Notes under the pieces: generated by a model
The model's database searches: none
The model's input: only the letters and a program-made list of their open reading frames with translations
Told to the model about the DNA's origin: nothing
Source of the DNA: Pseudozyma flocculosa PF-1
Lineage: Eukaryota; Basidiomycota; Ustilaginomycetes; Ustilaginales; Ustilaginaceae
Reading direction: 5' to 3'
DNA length: 64,000 bases
NCBI RefSeq assembly: GCF_000417875.1
Contig: NW_006920884.1
Location: 439,247-503,246, forward strand
Part shown: one piece after another, positions 43,122-52,725 of the stretch
Layout: every line of letters starts with the position of its first letter
Position numbering within the stretch: position 1 is the first letter of the stretch
Position numbers and translations under genes: made by a program

Positions 43122-45788
43122 CTACTCGTCGTCCTCGGCCTTCCGCTTCGTCGATCCACCACCGCCGCCGCCGCCAGAAGACAAGTTGATGCGGAACGGC
43201 TGCGCCGAGGAGGATGGTGCGCCGCCGGGGCTCGGCGCCACGGCGGGCGAAAACGACCGCTTCAGCGACGATCCCGCAGCTCCAGAGGAAGGCGCGCCGA
43301 CGGCGGCCCAGCCGCGCCTCGACGTCGCGACCGACTGCTCGCCGCCGTCGCCGCCGGTGGTGGTGGCGCTCGACATGGTTCCATCGTCGAGGGCCGTGAC
43401 CGAGGTGCTCCGGCTGCCGTCGAGCGTCGGGCTGACTGCCGACGTCGCCCGCTTCTTGCCCTTTCCTGCACCGCCCGCCGCCGCAGCCGACGTCGACGCC
43501 GAGACCGTGTTGGGCCCGAGCAGGGCGAGGTCCGACGGCGCGCTGCCACGGCTGCCGACGCTGAGCACCATGTGCGCCTGGCCGGTCCGCTCCGCCCGGC
43601 TCTGGAACGCCGCCAGCATTCCCGAGGGGGTGTCGCCCGCCGACGCCCTCTGGCGCTTTTTCTCGTCCTCGATCTTCTTGAGCCGCTTCTCGATCTTCTT
43701 GGCGCCCGGCTTCTTGCCGTGGAAGACGTGCGAGAGCTGCTTCCACGCCTCGTGCGGGGTGAGCTGGCGCCCAAACTCGTCGTGGTACTGGATGTCAACG
43801 TCCGGCTTGTAATCCTTGAAGCGGTCCTGCGCCGACCGAGCCTCGTCGAGCTCGCGCTTGCGGTTCTCGTACTCGCGTGTCGCCTGGTCCTTGGCCGAGC
43901 CCTGCGCCTTGGACATCTTGCGCTCCAGCTCGCGCAGCTGCTCCTCCTGCCGCCGCTGCGCCAGCCACCGGTCGTACTCTTGTTGCTGTCGCTCCCGCGC
44001 CTTTTCCTCGGCCGAGATCGTCGGCAGCATGCCCTGGTTGCGCAGCAACGCCAGCGTACCGGCCACGCCCATCGACACGCTGGGCTCCGCCGGCGGCAGA
44101 CCGGCCAGAGGGTCCGCGACGGGCGAGCCGGCCTTGCCGGTAGCAGCAGCGTCCGCACCGCTACCGCTACTGGCGCCCTCGGCCGCCATCCTCGCCGCCT
44201 CATACTCCTCCGCTGGATCGCCAAAATCGACATCCTCCGACTCCTCCTTCTTGATGGTCACGACGCCGTTGGTCGCTGCCGATGCGCTCGGCGCTGACGC
44301 CAGCCCCGGTTCCGCGCTGATAGACTCCCGCTTAAGGGCCGCAAGCCGCCTGCGCCGGCTGTCCTCGTCAGCCTGCTCTGCCGCCTGACGGTGGCCGATC
44401 GTCCGGACAAACTCGCTGGTGCTGTCAAACGTGAGCCCGCCGGCGGGTTCCTCCTCTTCTTTGACGCCCGCAACCGCCGCAGACGTCGAGGCGTCGCCTG
44501 GGTAGGGGCTCCCGCTCGCTGCGCGCTCCGCCTCCTCGGCCGCCCGCTGTGCCGCCAAATTCTTGGCAATCATCTCGGGCGTCATCTTGACAAAGGTGCG
44601 CTTGGCCTTCTGCCGCCGCACCTTGGCCAGGCTGGCCTGCAGCTCGTCGTCATCGACGAAGTTTTCGGTGACGTCGCGCGCGCGAGGCTTCCGCACCTCG
44701 GCGGCAGGCTCTGACCCCATCTCGACATCGCCGTTGGCATCGGCATCGGCGCCGGCGCGGACCGGTGCGGAGATCGACGGGCCTGCGGCGTCCTCGGGGT
44801 CGTCAAGGTCCAGCTTGACGCGCGCGGCCTTTTTGCGCTTCTTGGCCTTGGGCTTTTTGAAGCCTACGTCGCCCTCCTGGAGGTAGTCGGACACCTCTTG
44901 GTTCTTGGCGTAGTCGAGCGAGAGCAGCTGCTTGTTGGCAGCGGCCGCCTCCTGCTCGAGTTCCCTGCGCGCGAGCTCCTTTCGGTTCGAGGGCTTGGTG
45001 GCGCCTGCACCGAGGCGGAAGCCGCCCTCGCTGGAGCGCGTCAGCCCGTCGTCGGCGATGTCGGCGTCGTACTTGGACAGCACGCCGCGCCGCCGCCCGA
45101 CGTTTGCCTCGTCGAACTGGTCGTCGTCGAGGCCGGTGTAGCCCCTGCGCGCCTTTTTGCGCTCCTGGTTGATGCGATCGCGCTCGGCCTGGTCGAGGTC
45201 GTAGTCCATCAGCTCGTCGTCGGCATCGTCGAGAACGCCCGAGTCCCTGAGCGTGAGGATGCGCTCGTCGCCGTCGTCAAAGTCGTCGACGTCGTGGGCC
45301 ACCTTGAGGCCTGCGAGGTCCGACTCGTCGTAGACGGCCTGGGCCTGAGTCTCCTGCTCCTGGAGCTCCCGGGCGAGCTTGGCGGCATTCTCCTTTGCAC
45401 GCTTCTTGGCCTGCCTGAGCCACTTGAGCGTGTCCTGCGAGCCGGGTGCCGCCGACGAGGATGGTCCTGATGCTTCCGCTGGCTCGGGGTCGGCCAGCGT
45501 GGGCCCTTGAAGCTTTCGGGCGAGCTCGCGCTTGTTCTGGGCCTTTGCGATGCGGTCGCGGATCTCCTGTTGCTCCTTTTCGCGCCTGTTGCGCTCTATC
45601 TGCTCGATATGCCTGCGCTCCGCCTCTGCGTCTTCGTCGACCTGGCGTGCAGACTTGGCGCCGTCGTCGCCGTCGGCAGCGGGCTTGCTGTCGGCAGGGC
45701 CATCGTCGGTGAGGGGTTTGAGGCCGAGCTTGATACGGAGCTTGTTGGTCTCTTCGAGCGATAGCGAGTCCTTTTGGAACTCGGACAT
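43122..45788 (-). CDS. SNU66: Snu66/SART1, U4/U6.U5 tri-snRNP protein
   Basis: A single exon of 888 aa. Snu66/SART1 holds the tri-snRNP together before spliceosome activation. Visible family marks: an N-terminal SLSLEETNKLRIKLGLKPL motif (Hub1-binding HIND-like element), a highly charged helical region, the LSKYDADIADDG block with GFRLGAG, VGFKKPKAKKRKK, the VTENFVDDDELQASLAK block, GGLTFDSTSEFVRTIG, and the C-terminal core with MGVAGTLALLRNQGML, DIQYHDEFGRQLTPHEAWKQLSHVFHGK and KKIEKRLKKIEDEKK. A Ser/Ala-rich tail of about 120 residues follows. It is divergent from the Cue1-like gene. Confidence 0.95.
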   Translation of the reverse strand: MSEFQKDSLSLEETNKLRIKLGLKPLTDDGPADSKPAADGDDGAKSARQVDEDAEAERRHIEQIERNRREKEQQEIRDRIAKAQNKRELARKLQGPTLADPEPAEASGPSSSAAPGSQDTLKWLRQAKKRAKENAAKLARELQEQETQAQAVYDESDLAGLKVAHDVDDFDDGDERILTLRDSGVLDDADDELMDYDLDQAERDRINQERKKARRGYTGLDDDQFDEANVGRRRGVLSKYDADIADDGLTRSSEGGFRLGAGATKPSNRKELARRELEQEAAAANKQLLSLDYAKNQEVSDYLQEGDVGFKKPKAKKRKKAARVKLDLDDPEDAAGPSISAPVRAGADADANGDVEMGSEPAAEVRKPRARDVTENFVDDDELQASLAKVRRQKAKRTFVKMTPEMIAKNLAAQRAAEEAERAASGSPYPGDASTSAAVAGVKEEEEPAGGLTFDSTSEFVRTIGHRQAAEQADEDSRRRRLAALKRESISAEPGLASAPSASAATNGVVTIKKEESEDVDFGDPAEEYEAARMAAEGASSGSGADAAATGKAGSPVADPLAGLPPAEPSVSMGVAGTLALLRNQGMLPTISAEEKARERQQQEYDRWLAQRRQEEQLRELERKMSKAQGSAKDQATREYENRKRELDEARSAQDRFKDYKPDVDIQYHDEFGRQLTPHEAWKQLSHVFHGKKPGAKKIEKRLKKIEDEKKRQRASAGDTPSGMLAAFQSRAERTGQAHMVLSVGSRGSAPSDLALLGPNTVSASTSAAAAGGAGKGKKRATSAVSPTLDGSRSTSVTALDDGTMSSATTTGGDGGEQSVATSRRGWAAVGAPSSGAAGSSLKRSFSPAVAPSPGGAPSSSAQPFRINLSSGGGGGGGSTKRKAEDDE

Positions 45789-46502
45789 GGCGCTCGAGGG
45801 CGAGCGGCGTGGCGCTTCGAGACCGAAGAGGTTGCGAGAGGTGGCGCGGGCACGCGAGTCGGACCGGATCTAGGTCGGCTCTTGTCACCCTGTGTGGGCG
45901 GCTGCGTGTGCGGCCTGGAAGAAGCAAGGAGCGGTGACAGCGAAGCGCGGTTCAAGCCCTGCTCACTGGAGCGCAGTGGAGAGCTGCGGCGAGAGGTGGT
46001 GGTGGGTGTGGTAGTAGCAGTGGCGGTGGCGGTGGTGGTGGCAAGAGGTGCAGGCGGCAAAATTCCGATGCGATGTGCGGCCGCCGGTGGGTCCGACTGA
46101 CCCTGGCTGGCTTGGCTGCCTGGCTGCCTGGCAGCCTGCCTGCTCCCTGCTCCACTTTGGTGCGCCTGCGAGGGGCCAGCTGAGAGCGAGCCAGCGCAGC
46201 CACGCTGTGCCCGGCCGGCCAGCACGCCAAGCAAGGCCTGGCAAGCCAAGCAACCCTCTCCCAGGCGGCGCCGGCGGCTCGTCCGACCTCGGCGACCCTC
46301 GCATCAGCCACCACCTTCTTTCTACCTTCTCCCCACCACCGCTCCTCATTCTCCTCCACCACCACCTTCCCCTCGGCCTACATGCCTGTCGATTGATTCT
46401 CCACCACCACGCCACTCAGTCGCAAGCGCCACTCCATCTCACGCATCTAGACACCCGACCGCACAGTCCCCACCTCGGGCACAAACCCCCACCCCGCCCG
46501 CA
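45789..46502. promoter_or_regulatory. Bidirectional promoter region SNU66 / Cue1-like gene
   Basis: The 714-bp spacer separates two divergent start codons. The right half is strongly pyrimidine-rich on the plus strand (about 46305-46500), as expected for the leader of the Cue1-like gene. No other gene fits. Confidence 0.6.
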
Positions 46503-47444
46503 ATGAACGACAGCCTCGGCGCCTTTCTCGCCATCGCCGTCCTCTGGCTCATCCTCCGCTTCGCCTTTGGTACGTCCCATTTCGACCCCTCTCGCTCCAC
46601 CTCCTCTGCTGCGCGCTTACCTGCCTCTCGGTTCCCCTCGCCTGCACCCTCGCCTCCAACCCAGGCGGCAGCTCGTCCTCGAATGGCAACGCCAATGCCG
46701 CCGGCCCCAGTCTAGATGCGGCGCGGGCCCGTCAGGTACCGCAGCACATGGTGAGACTGCAATGCGCTGGTCATTCGATCCCGTCCGACGCTTGCTCACG
46801 CCCCACGCGCCGCCCTTCGCCCTACCTGGCCCCAGGTCGACGCCGTAAAGACCCTCTTCCCCCACGTCCCCGAGGCCTCGATCCGCTACGACCTACAACG
46901 GTCCGGCAGTGCCGAGGCCACCTGCGACCGCATCCTCAACGAAGGCGGACTGCCGACGGTGAGCACGTGCAGGGCAGCTCCATCGCCGTCGATGCTGATC
47001 GCTGATTCCTCTCGTGACCCGACGTGGCTCTGCCCTCCGTCCCTCGCCTCCGCTTTTGGACTACCGGGTCAGCCACCTGCCGGATTCTTCGGAACAGCAA
47101 CGTCCAACACGCCAAGCAGATCCGATGCAGCGGCCACAACGGCCACTCACGAGCCAGCAGCAGCAGCAGCGGGGCAGGCCGCCAACGCTGCTGCGCGCGG
47201 TGCCAACGCAAGGGCGTCGGCATCGTCTTCGTCGTCGAGCTCGGTCAAGCGCACCACCTTGATATCCCGTTTCGGCACCGACGGCGACGCCCTCGATACG
47301 ACGGCCGACAAAGGCGATGGCGACGCGCAGGGCTGGGCCCCCTCGCCAGAGGAGCGGGCCAAGCGGCTAGAGGAGCGAAAGCGTCGGATGGTGCTCGAGG
47401 CGAGGAAGAAGCTCATGGAGAGGCAGGCGCACAAGACCGAATAG
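46503..47444 (+). CDS. CUE1: Cue1-like ER membrane CUE-domain protein
   Basis: Four exons: 46503-46569, 46665-46750, 46836-46958 and 47073-47444. Donors are GTACGT and GTGAG; acceptors are CAG; the total is 215 aa. One N-terminal transmembrane helix (residues 5-22) is followed by a Ser/Asn-rich linker, then a CUE domain (about 49-92) with VKTLFPHVPEASIRYDLQ, ATCDRIL and a final LP. A Ser/Ala stretch leads to a basic C-terminal helix (SPEERAKRLEERKRRMVLEARKK) like the Ubc7-binding region of Cue1. Cue1 anchors and activates the E2 enzyme Ubc7 at the ER for ER-associated degradation. The order of TM, CUE and E2-binding helix matches, so the call is good, but other CUE proteins share parts of it. 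Confidence 0.87.
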
Positions 47445-47758
47445 GACGCCGGCAGCGCCGTCGGCCGCGGACCGTTGCCCTACAGTCTGCGTGTCGCCGC
47501 CGTCGTCGGCCGTTAAGCCTGGCATAGACACTGTCGGCCTTACGGCTGCCACGGACCGCCATCTCACGGCGCTTCAGGCCATCCTTTTCAAGGGTACCGA
47601 GTGCGATGACTCCTCAAACGTCAACGATTTCACACACCAACAACTCTGCCGATCGAAGGACGCTACAGGCATCGATGCGTTTTCACTTCCCAAGTCTGCC
47701 GCTCTTGTCTCACGAGGGCTGCAATTTTGCCCGTCGCCTGACCTACCAACGTCTCGCC

Positions 47759-49495
47759 TCAGGCCTTGTGTGGTACCGACACCGGCCCGCGCTCGGGGTG
47801 CCACTCGATGCCCTCCTTTGCCCACCGCCAGACTAGGTAGGCGCGCAGCTCCTTGTCGAGGGGCAGCACCTTTTTCCACTCGGGGATGTGCGACTCCGAC
47901 TCGGCCTCGACGACGGTGGCGTGCGCGTCTTGCCCCGCCTGCTCGTGCTTGGCGGTGTGCCCTGCGACGGTGGCCAGCTGGTGTGCGGTGTGCGCGACCT
48001 GGCCCATGGACACTGCCGCGTCGCGGGTCGTCGGCGGCTCGTCGAGGCGCAGCTGTCGATCGAGCTGCTCCCGCAGCCGCAGCTCGGCGGGGGCCACCGG
48101 TCGCTCCCCGCCGAGTCCCTGGTGNNNNNNNNNNNNNNNNNNNNNNNNNNNNNNNNNNNNNNNNNNNNNNNNNNNNNNNNNNNNNNNNNNNNNNNNNNNN
48201 NNNNNNNNNNNNNNNNNNNNNNNNNNNNNNNNNNNNNNNNNNNNNNNNNNNNNNNNNNNNNNNNNNNNNNNNNNNNNNNNNNNNNNNNNNNNNNNNNNNN
48301 NNNNNNNNNNNNNNNNNNNNNNNNNNNNNNNNNNNNNNNNNNNNNNNNNNNNNNNNNNNNNNNNNNNNNNNNNNNNNNNNNNNNNNNNNNNNNNNNNNNN
48401 NNNNNNNNNNNNNNNNNNNNNNNNNNNNNNNNNNNNNNNNNNNNNNNNNNNNNNNNNNNNNNNNNNNNNNNNNNNNNNNNNNNNNNNNNNNNNNNNNNNN
48501 NNNNNNNNNNNNNNNNNNNNNNNNNNNNNNNNNNNNNNNNNNNNNNNNNNNNNNNNNNNNNNNNNNNNNNNNNNNNNNNNNNNNNNNNNNNNNNNNNNNN
48601 NNNNNNNNNNNNNNNNNNNNNNNNNNNNNNNNNNNNNNNNNNNNNNNNNNNNNNNNNNNNNNNNNNNNNNNNNNNNNNNNNNNNNNNNNNNNNNNNNNNN
48701 NNNNNNNNNNNNNNNNNNNNNNNNNNNNNNNNNNNNNNNNNNNNNGTACGAGTCGATGGCGTACCTGCCGACGCCCGGGTAGATTCCGATAGGGGTCTCG
48801 GGGCACTCGCGGGCGCGCGCCTTGAACCGGTTGCGCGGGTCGTGGGGCACCTCGACCATCTTTTTCGACATGTCAATCAGGCGGCGGGCGCGGATGTTGT
48901 GCAGGCCCAGCGGCTGGAGGAGAGCGGTGAGCTCGTCGAGCGGTGCGTCGGCCAGCGCGCCCTCGTCGGGCCAGCGCGCCACGAGGTGCCAGAAGACGGG
49001 GATGGCGGCGCGGCCGCGCGTCTGGTTGAGCAGGCACGTTGCCACCAGCAGCCAGAAGACGTTGGGCGAGACGAGCTCCTGGATCAGCCCGTAGAAGTTG
49101 GCCGAGCGCTCCATGCCGTGGACCGTGCGGGGCTTGGATTGGGGCTGGCCGGTCTCTTCGGCGGCCGTGTCGTCGCCGGCTGCTGTTGTTGCTGCCGCCG
49201 TGTCCGACGAAACAGCCTTGCGCCGCCGTTTGCGAGGTGGACGTTTCGTGACTGGAGCAAGGGCATCCTGGTCGTCGCCGCGTTCCGCTCGGTCTGCAAA
49301 GTACGGAGAGCGCTGCCCTGGCCGACGCTGCTGCCTTGTCCCAACGCGCCGGGCCGGGGCTGTGCGGCTAGGAGCAGGAGGAGGTGCAGAGTGCGAGGCA
49401 GGGCGGTGACCTTGGCGTTTCGGGGCAATGTGCGGCGACGCCACGACGGGTGCGGCGGCAGCACTGGCGCGCGATCGCGAGCGTGTGGTGACCAT
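47759..49495 (-). CDS. MBD4-like HhH-GPD DNA glycosylase (interrupted by gap)
   Basis: The frame is continuous on both sides of the 621-N gap, which is a multiple of three. The N-terminal 120 residues are basic and Arg/Pro-rich with a KRPPRKRRRK nuclear-signal-like stretch. The glycosylase domain (about 135-250) shows NVFWLLVATCLLNQTRGRAAIPVFW, LLQPLGLHNIRARRLIDMS and, at the edge of the gap, YPGVGRYAIDSY. The Asp before SY corresponds to the catalytic Asp of mammalian MBD4. The end LDKELRAYLVWRWAKEGIEW matches the family's terminal helices. MBD4 removes T or U opposite G at methylated CpG. The methyl-CpG-binding domain itself is not visible, as expected for fungal members. What lies between the Asp motif and the C-terminal part is unknown; an intron or extra domain may be hidden in the gap. 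Confidence 0.85.
   Translation of the reverse strand: MVTTRSRSRASAAAAPVVASPHIAPKRQGHRPASHSAPPPAPSRTAPARRVGTRQQRRPGQRSPYFADRAERGDDQDALAPVTKRPPRKRRRKAVSSDTAAATTAAGDDTAAEETGQPQSKPRTVHGMERSANFYGLIQELVSPNVFWLLVATCLLNQTRGRAAIPVFWHLVARWPDEGALADAPLDELTALLQPLGLHNIRARRLIDMSKKMVEVPHDPRNRFKARARECPETPIGIYPGVGRYAIDSYXXXXXXXXXXXXXXXXXXXXXXXXXXXXXXXXXXXXXXXXXXXXXXXXXXXXXXXXXXXXXXXXXXXXXXXXXXXXXXXXXXXXXXXXXXXXXXXXXXXXXXXXXXXXXXXXXXXXXXXXXXXXXXXXXXXXXXXXXXXXXXXXXXXXXXXXXXXXXXXXXXXXXXXXXXXXXXXXXXXXXXXXXXXXXXXXXXXXXXXXXXXXXXXHQGLGGERPVAPAELRLREQLDRQLRLDEPPTTRDAAVSMGQVAHTAHQLATVAGHTAKHEQAGQDAHATVVEAESESHIPEWKKVLPLDKELRAYLVWRWAKEGIEWHPERGPVSVPHKA
48125..48745. other. Assembly gap of 621 N inside the glycosylase gene
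   Basis: Run of N between the catalytic-Asp motif and the C-terminal part of the MBD4-like gene. Confidence 0.95.
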
Positions 49496-49839
49496 GTTTG
49501 GCGCTGTGGTCCTCCGGACGGCAGTGTTACATGGCGATGCCGAGACAAAGCCCAGCGGCGGGGCTGCTTGGCGGCGAGCTGGTAGACGACGGTTTGGCCT
49601 CAGGTCAGCTTGGAAGTGGTGGTAGTCAAGAGTGCCAGGTCACGCCTGGCCTCCCTCTGTGTGGAGGAACAGCCTGGCAGACTCTTGGTCACTTTCACCG
49701 GCCACAAAGAAGCAGGAAAAAGGCCGGGGAAATCCCTTGTGGCTCGGTTCGCAGAACCCGGATTTGGTTCAAACCACCCCGCCTTCCCCGGCTCCAAAAA
49801 GTTTTCGGCCTCGAGCAGAAGGCTCAGAAAGCGCAGGAG

Positions 49840-49844
49840 AAAAA
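49840..49844 (-). terminator. Pol III T-run terminator of tRNA-Arg
   Basis: Five T on the minus strand begin four nucleotides after the discriminator base. Confidence 0.6.
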
Positions 49845-49848
49845 GACA

Positions 49849-49957
49849 TGACCAGCCTGGGGCTCGAACCCAGAATCTCCTGATTGCGAACGCAAGGAGC
49901 ACAAGGCGTGTGTGCTATGATCGTAGTCAGACGCCTTACCAATTGGGCCAACCGGCC
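49849..49957 (-). tRNA. tRNA-Arg(ACG) with a 36-nt intron
   Basis: On the minus strand the acceptor GGCCGGT (49957-49951) pairs with GCTGGTC, with discriminator A at 49849. A short D arm carries the A box. The anticodon stem is TCTGA/TCAGG with loop CT-ACG-A...A. The variable loop is AGATT and the T arm CTGGG-TTCGAGC-CCCAG. The anticodon ACG is followed by A37 and then a 36-nt intron (49920-49885) that contains a CGT able to pair with the anticodon. The mature tRNA is 73 nt. After A34-to-inosine editing it would read CGU, CGC and CGA. Confidence 0.9.
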
Positions 49958-49980
49958 ATTTTATGTGCAGGAGTCGAGTG

Positions 49981-49992
49981 TTTGTGTATATA
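49981..49992 (-). promoter_or_regulatory. TATA-like Pol III upstream element of tRNA-Arg
   Basis: TATATACACAAA on the minus strand, 23 nt before the first tRNA base, within a local AT-rich patch. It shares TATACACAAA with the element at 6609-6618. Confidence 0.5.
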
Positions 49993-50218
49993 TTAACGTC
50001 CCAATAGAGCTAGATTCGGACACCCTGGAGGGTCCAGTGTGGCCAACATCGAGCCGGACGACTGCCGCCCGCATTCGCGACCCAGCTACCTGGAGCGAAT
50101 TGAGCCTCCACCATGCTGGTCTGATCACCCCCGGACCTCGAAGTGGCCTCGCCTGTGTCGCCTGCGACCTGCTAGGGACCTCACTGGATGCTCAGAATTT
50201 CATGAACAAGGGCATCCG

Positions 50219-50911
50219 CTACTGTTGAAACAGGGGCGGGATGCCTTCGCTCTCGAGGGCCTTGGTGGTAGCCTCGCGCTGCTCCATCATGCGAGCAAAC
50301 ACCTGCAGCCTGGGGAAACGGTGCAGGGCTCCGGTCTCGACGAGTTCGGCCCACCTAGCGATGAGATAGACAAAGGGGTCCACGACGGAAAAGGCGCCGG
50401 CGACGACAAAGCCGGGTTGGGCGGGCAGGCGAGCTTCGATGTCGGCCAGCGCGTCGAAGATAGTCTGCCTGCCCTTTTGCTTGACGACGGGTCGGACGTC
50501 TTCCCGGTCGGTGAAGCGGTAGGGCCGGAAAAAGGCCGCAAACGCAGTGGCGTGGACGTGCGACGAGAGGAAGCCGAGCCACTCGTAAACCTTTGCCCTG
50601 CCCGCGATCAGCCCCGCCGATGAGGAGCCCTCTACCCATTCCGGGTGGTGGGAGAGGTAGGCGACGGTGACGAGGATGGCGGGCAGCTCGGTGATGATCT
50701 CTCCGTCGACCGAGAGGGCCGGGATCAGCTTGCGCGGGTTGACCGACGTGTAGCTCGCGGGGAGGCTGTTGGGCTCGTAGCCCCGCGGCACAGTGTGCGA
50801 TACGAAGCGCAGATTGGACTCGTGCAGCAGGACGTGGCCCGCCACCGAGCACGATCCCGGGCTGTACCAGAACTCGATCGCGGCGGCGACGTTGGCGGAC
50901 GTGGACGCCAT
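50219..50911 (-). CDS. Glutathione S-transferase (beta-class-like)
   Basis: A single exon of 230 aa. A thioredoxin-fold N-terminal domain opens with WYSPGSCSVAGHVLLHES and has the cis-Pro strand KLIPALSVDGEIITELPAI (about 60-80). An all-helical C-terminal domain (about 95-220) has PGFVVAGAFSVVDPF as the capping-box region with the conserved Asp. The PGSCS start resembles bacterial beta-class enzymes (PGACS with a catalytic Cys). It conjugates glutathione to electrophiles or reduces mixed disulphides; the substrate is not predictable. Confidence 0.9.
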   Translation of the reverse strand: MASTSANVAAAIEFWYSPGSCSVAGHVLLHESNLRFVSHTVPRGYEPNSLPASYTSVNPRKLIPALSVDGEIITELPAILVTVAYLSHHPEWVEGSSSAGLIAGRAKVYEWLGFLSSHVHATAFAAFFRPYRFTDREDVRPVVKQKGRQTIFDALADIEARLPAQPGFVVAGAFSVVDPFVYLIARWAELVETGALHRFPRLQVFARMMEQREATTKALESEGIPPLFQQ

Positions 50912-51647
50912 GTTGGCGGTTTACAGGCAAGAGAGGAATAGCGATGCGAGGGCTTCCGCAACGGCGCGACTCGATGTAGAGGGGATGATGGAGGTGCAGA
51001 GAGAAGAGCTGGGCTCGTCGTCGACCGCAATGCTCGAGCCAAGGAGCACGAGGTTGGCGACCCCCGCTTCAGAGGTCGGGAAGTGACTGATCCGACGTGT
51101 GGTCCGGCATTGCCGAGGCGTGGTGCCAGGCCCTCGGTCTGCGGCGAACCAAAAGAACGTCCGCCGGCCGACTCATCCGCCCATAGTTGAACGGCCGAGG
51201 GCTCATCCCACGCGCCAACATCGCCAACGCAGCTAGACTTACCAGGGAGCATCGATGCCGGCGACATCATCCCTGACATTGCCGACTGCTCTGCGCGTCG
51301 TCGACGAAAGCGCACCTTCAGACCCATCGGCGGCACCTCGCACTCGTGTCCACGAGGCAGCGTCAGCAGTCGGACGTGGAAGGGAAGGCCAAGAAGCCTC
51401 CGGGCGACTCCCTCGCCGATTCTTTGTCGACGCACGGCGGCGGTGGGGTCTTCCCGTCCCGTGTTTCAAAGGAGCGCCACCGGAACGGGCGAGACCATCC
51501 CCGGCCGATCAGCAGCGCCGGTCAGCAGCACAAGATGTCGAACGTGATACCGCCTGTTTGGCCGGCCTTTGGCGGGTTGGCAGCTCGTTTGCACAGGCTT
51601 CATCTCCTGTGCATCGTCAATTTCCGTCTAAGCGACTGAGGAGGCGT
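50912..51647. other. Intergenic region, no gene seen
   Basis: Upstream of the GST and downstream of the BolA gene. No supported frame, RNA gene or repeat. Confidence 0.5.
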
Positions 51648-52367
51648 CTAGTCTTCGGCAATGGTGCGCAGCTGGGAGGCACATGAGCAAGACGACAGGG
51701 GAAAGAACGCGAGCTGGCTGGTCAGTCTTGCCTGCGGAGGAAGGACGGCGAGGGCGCCTGCGGCAAACAGTCGTGACTTGCGCGACACTCACCTGCAGGC
51801 CGTGGATGTCTTTGATGACGTCCTTGAGTACGCTGTTGACGAGGCGATGTGCTTTGATGGTCGAGAGGCCCTTGAACTCCTTTGACGAGATGGCGATGGC
51901 GTAGAAGGAACCGCAGCCGCCTGGCCGTCGCGCGTGGGGGTTTTAACGGGGTAAGGACGTGACAAGAGAGCGACAGAGAGGGTCGGTAAGCTCAGCCCCT
52001 GTGTCCGGACGAGGCGAAGCGTCTTCTGTGCCGACAACGTACCGCTGACATCCTGAACCTTGAGCTGTGTCGGCTTGAAGCGCTTGGTGAGTAGCTCGAG
52101 GATGAGCTGCTCTCCCGTCGTTTGCTGCTCGACCTGCTTCTGGCCGTCCTGTTGCGTCGCCGTCGTGCTCGCGTTGGATCGGAGAGGGGTCGAGGAGAAG
52201 AAGCGAGGCGCCGACGTCGTCGCCATGGCCATGGCCGTGGGCGATGCCGAAGAGGAAACTAACGCCGTCGCCGATGCTGCGGCCGCCGACTGGGCGAGGG
52301 TATGGCGCGACACAGGCAGGCGTCGAGCTGCTAGGCGGAGCGGAGCTTGCATGGCGGTGAACGACAT
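51648..52367 (-). CDS. BOL3: Mitochondrial BolA-like protein (BOLA3/Bol3 type)
   Basis: Three exons: 52367-52043, 51920-51793 and 51671-51648. Donors are GTACGT and GTGAGT; acceptors are CAG; the total is 158 aa. An Arg/Ala/Ser-rich N-terminus without acidic residues looks like a mitochondrial presequence. The BolA domain runs from about 90: [22 protein letters not shown], then [18 protein letters not shown], and the helix [21 protein letters not shown] with the invariant His. The last exon encodes only seven residues. BOLA3 works with Grx5/Nfu1 to hand 4Fe-4S clusters to mitochondrial enzymes. GGCG before the strand favours the BOLA3 over the BOLA1 type. It is divergent from MTQ2. Confidence 0.9.
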
Positions 52368-52725
52368 GACGGGAGGTAGCTTCGATGTTGGATGTGGGAG
52401 TAGCGCGAGTGTGGATGCCGGTTGGGAGTGCAGGTGAACGAGGCGAGCCGGTCGCTCCCAGGTACCAAGTGGAGCCACGGCCGGGGGTGGGGATATATTG
52501 GTCATCGCTGCAAAGTCGGCTTCGGCCTTCGGCCCTCGGAAGTCGGTCGGGGACCCGGTAGAAAGCAAAGCAGGCGCGCTGCACCCTTTCGCTCCCCTCG
52601 CCTTCCTCGCCCTGTGCTCTCCGCCGCAGTCCTTCCTTCTTTCCTCTTTCCTCCTTGCTCCTCTCGCCCTCTCCTCTCGCCCTCTCCTCTCGCCCTCCCC
52701 TTTCGCTCTGCTAAACCGCACCACC
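52368..52725. promoter_or_regulatory. Bidirectional promoter BOL3 / MTQ2
   Basis: Only 358 bp separate the two start codons. The MTQ2-proximal part (about 52596-52705) is an almost pure pyrimidine CTC/TTC tract on the plus strand, a common leader type in this window. Confidence 0.6.
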
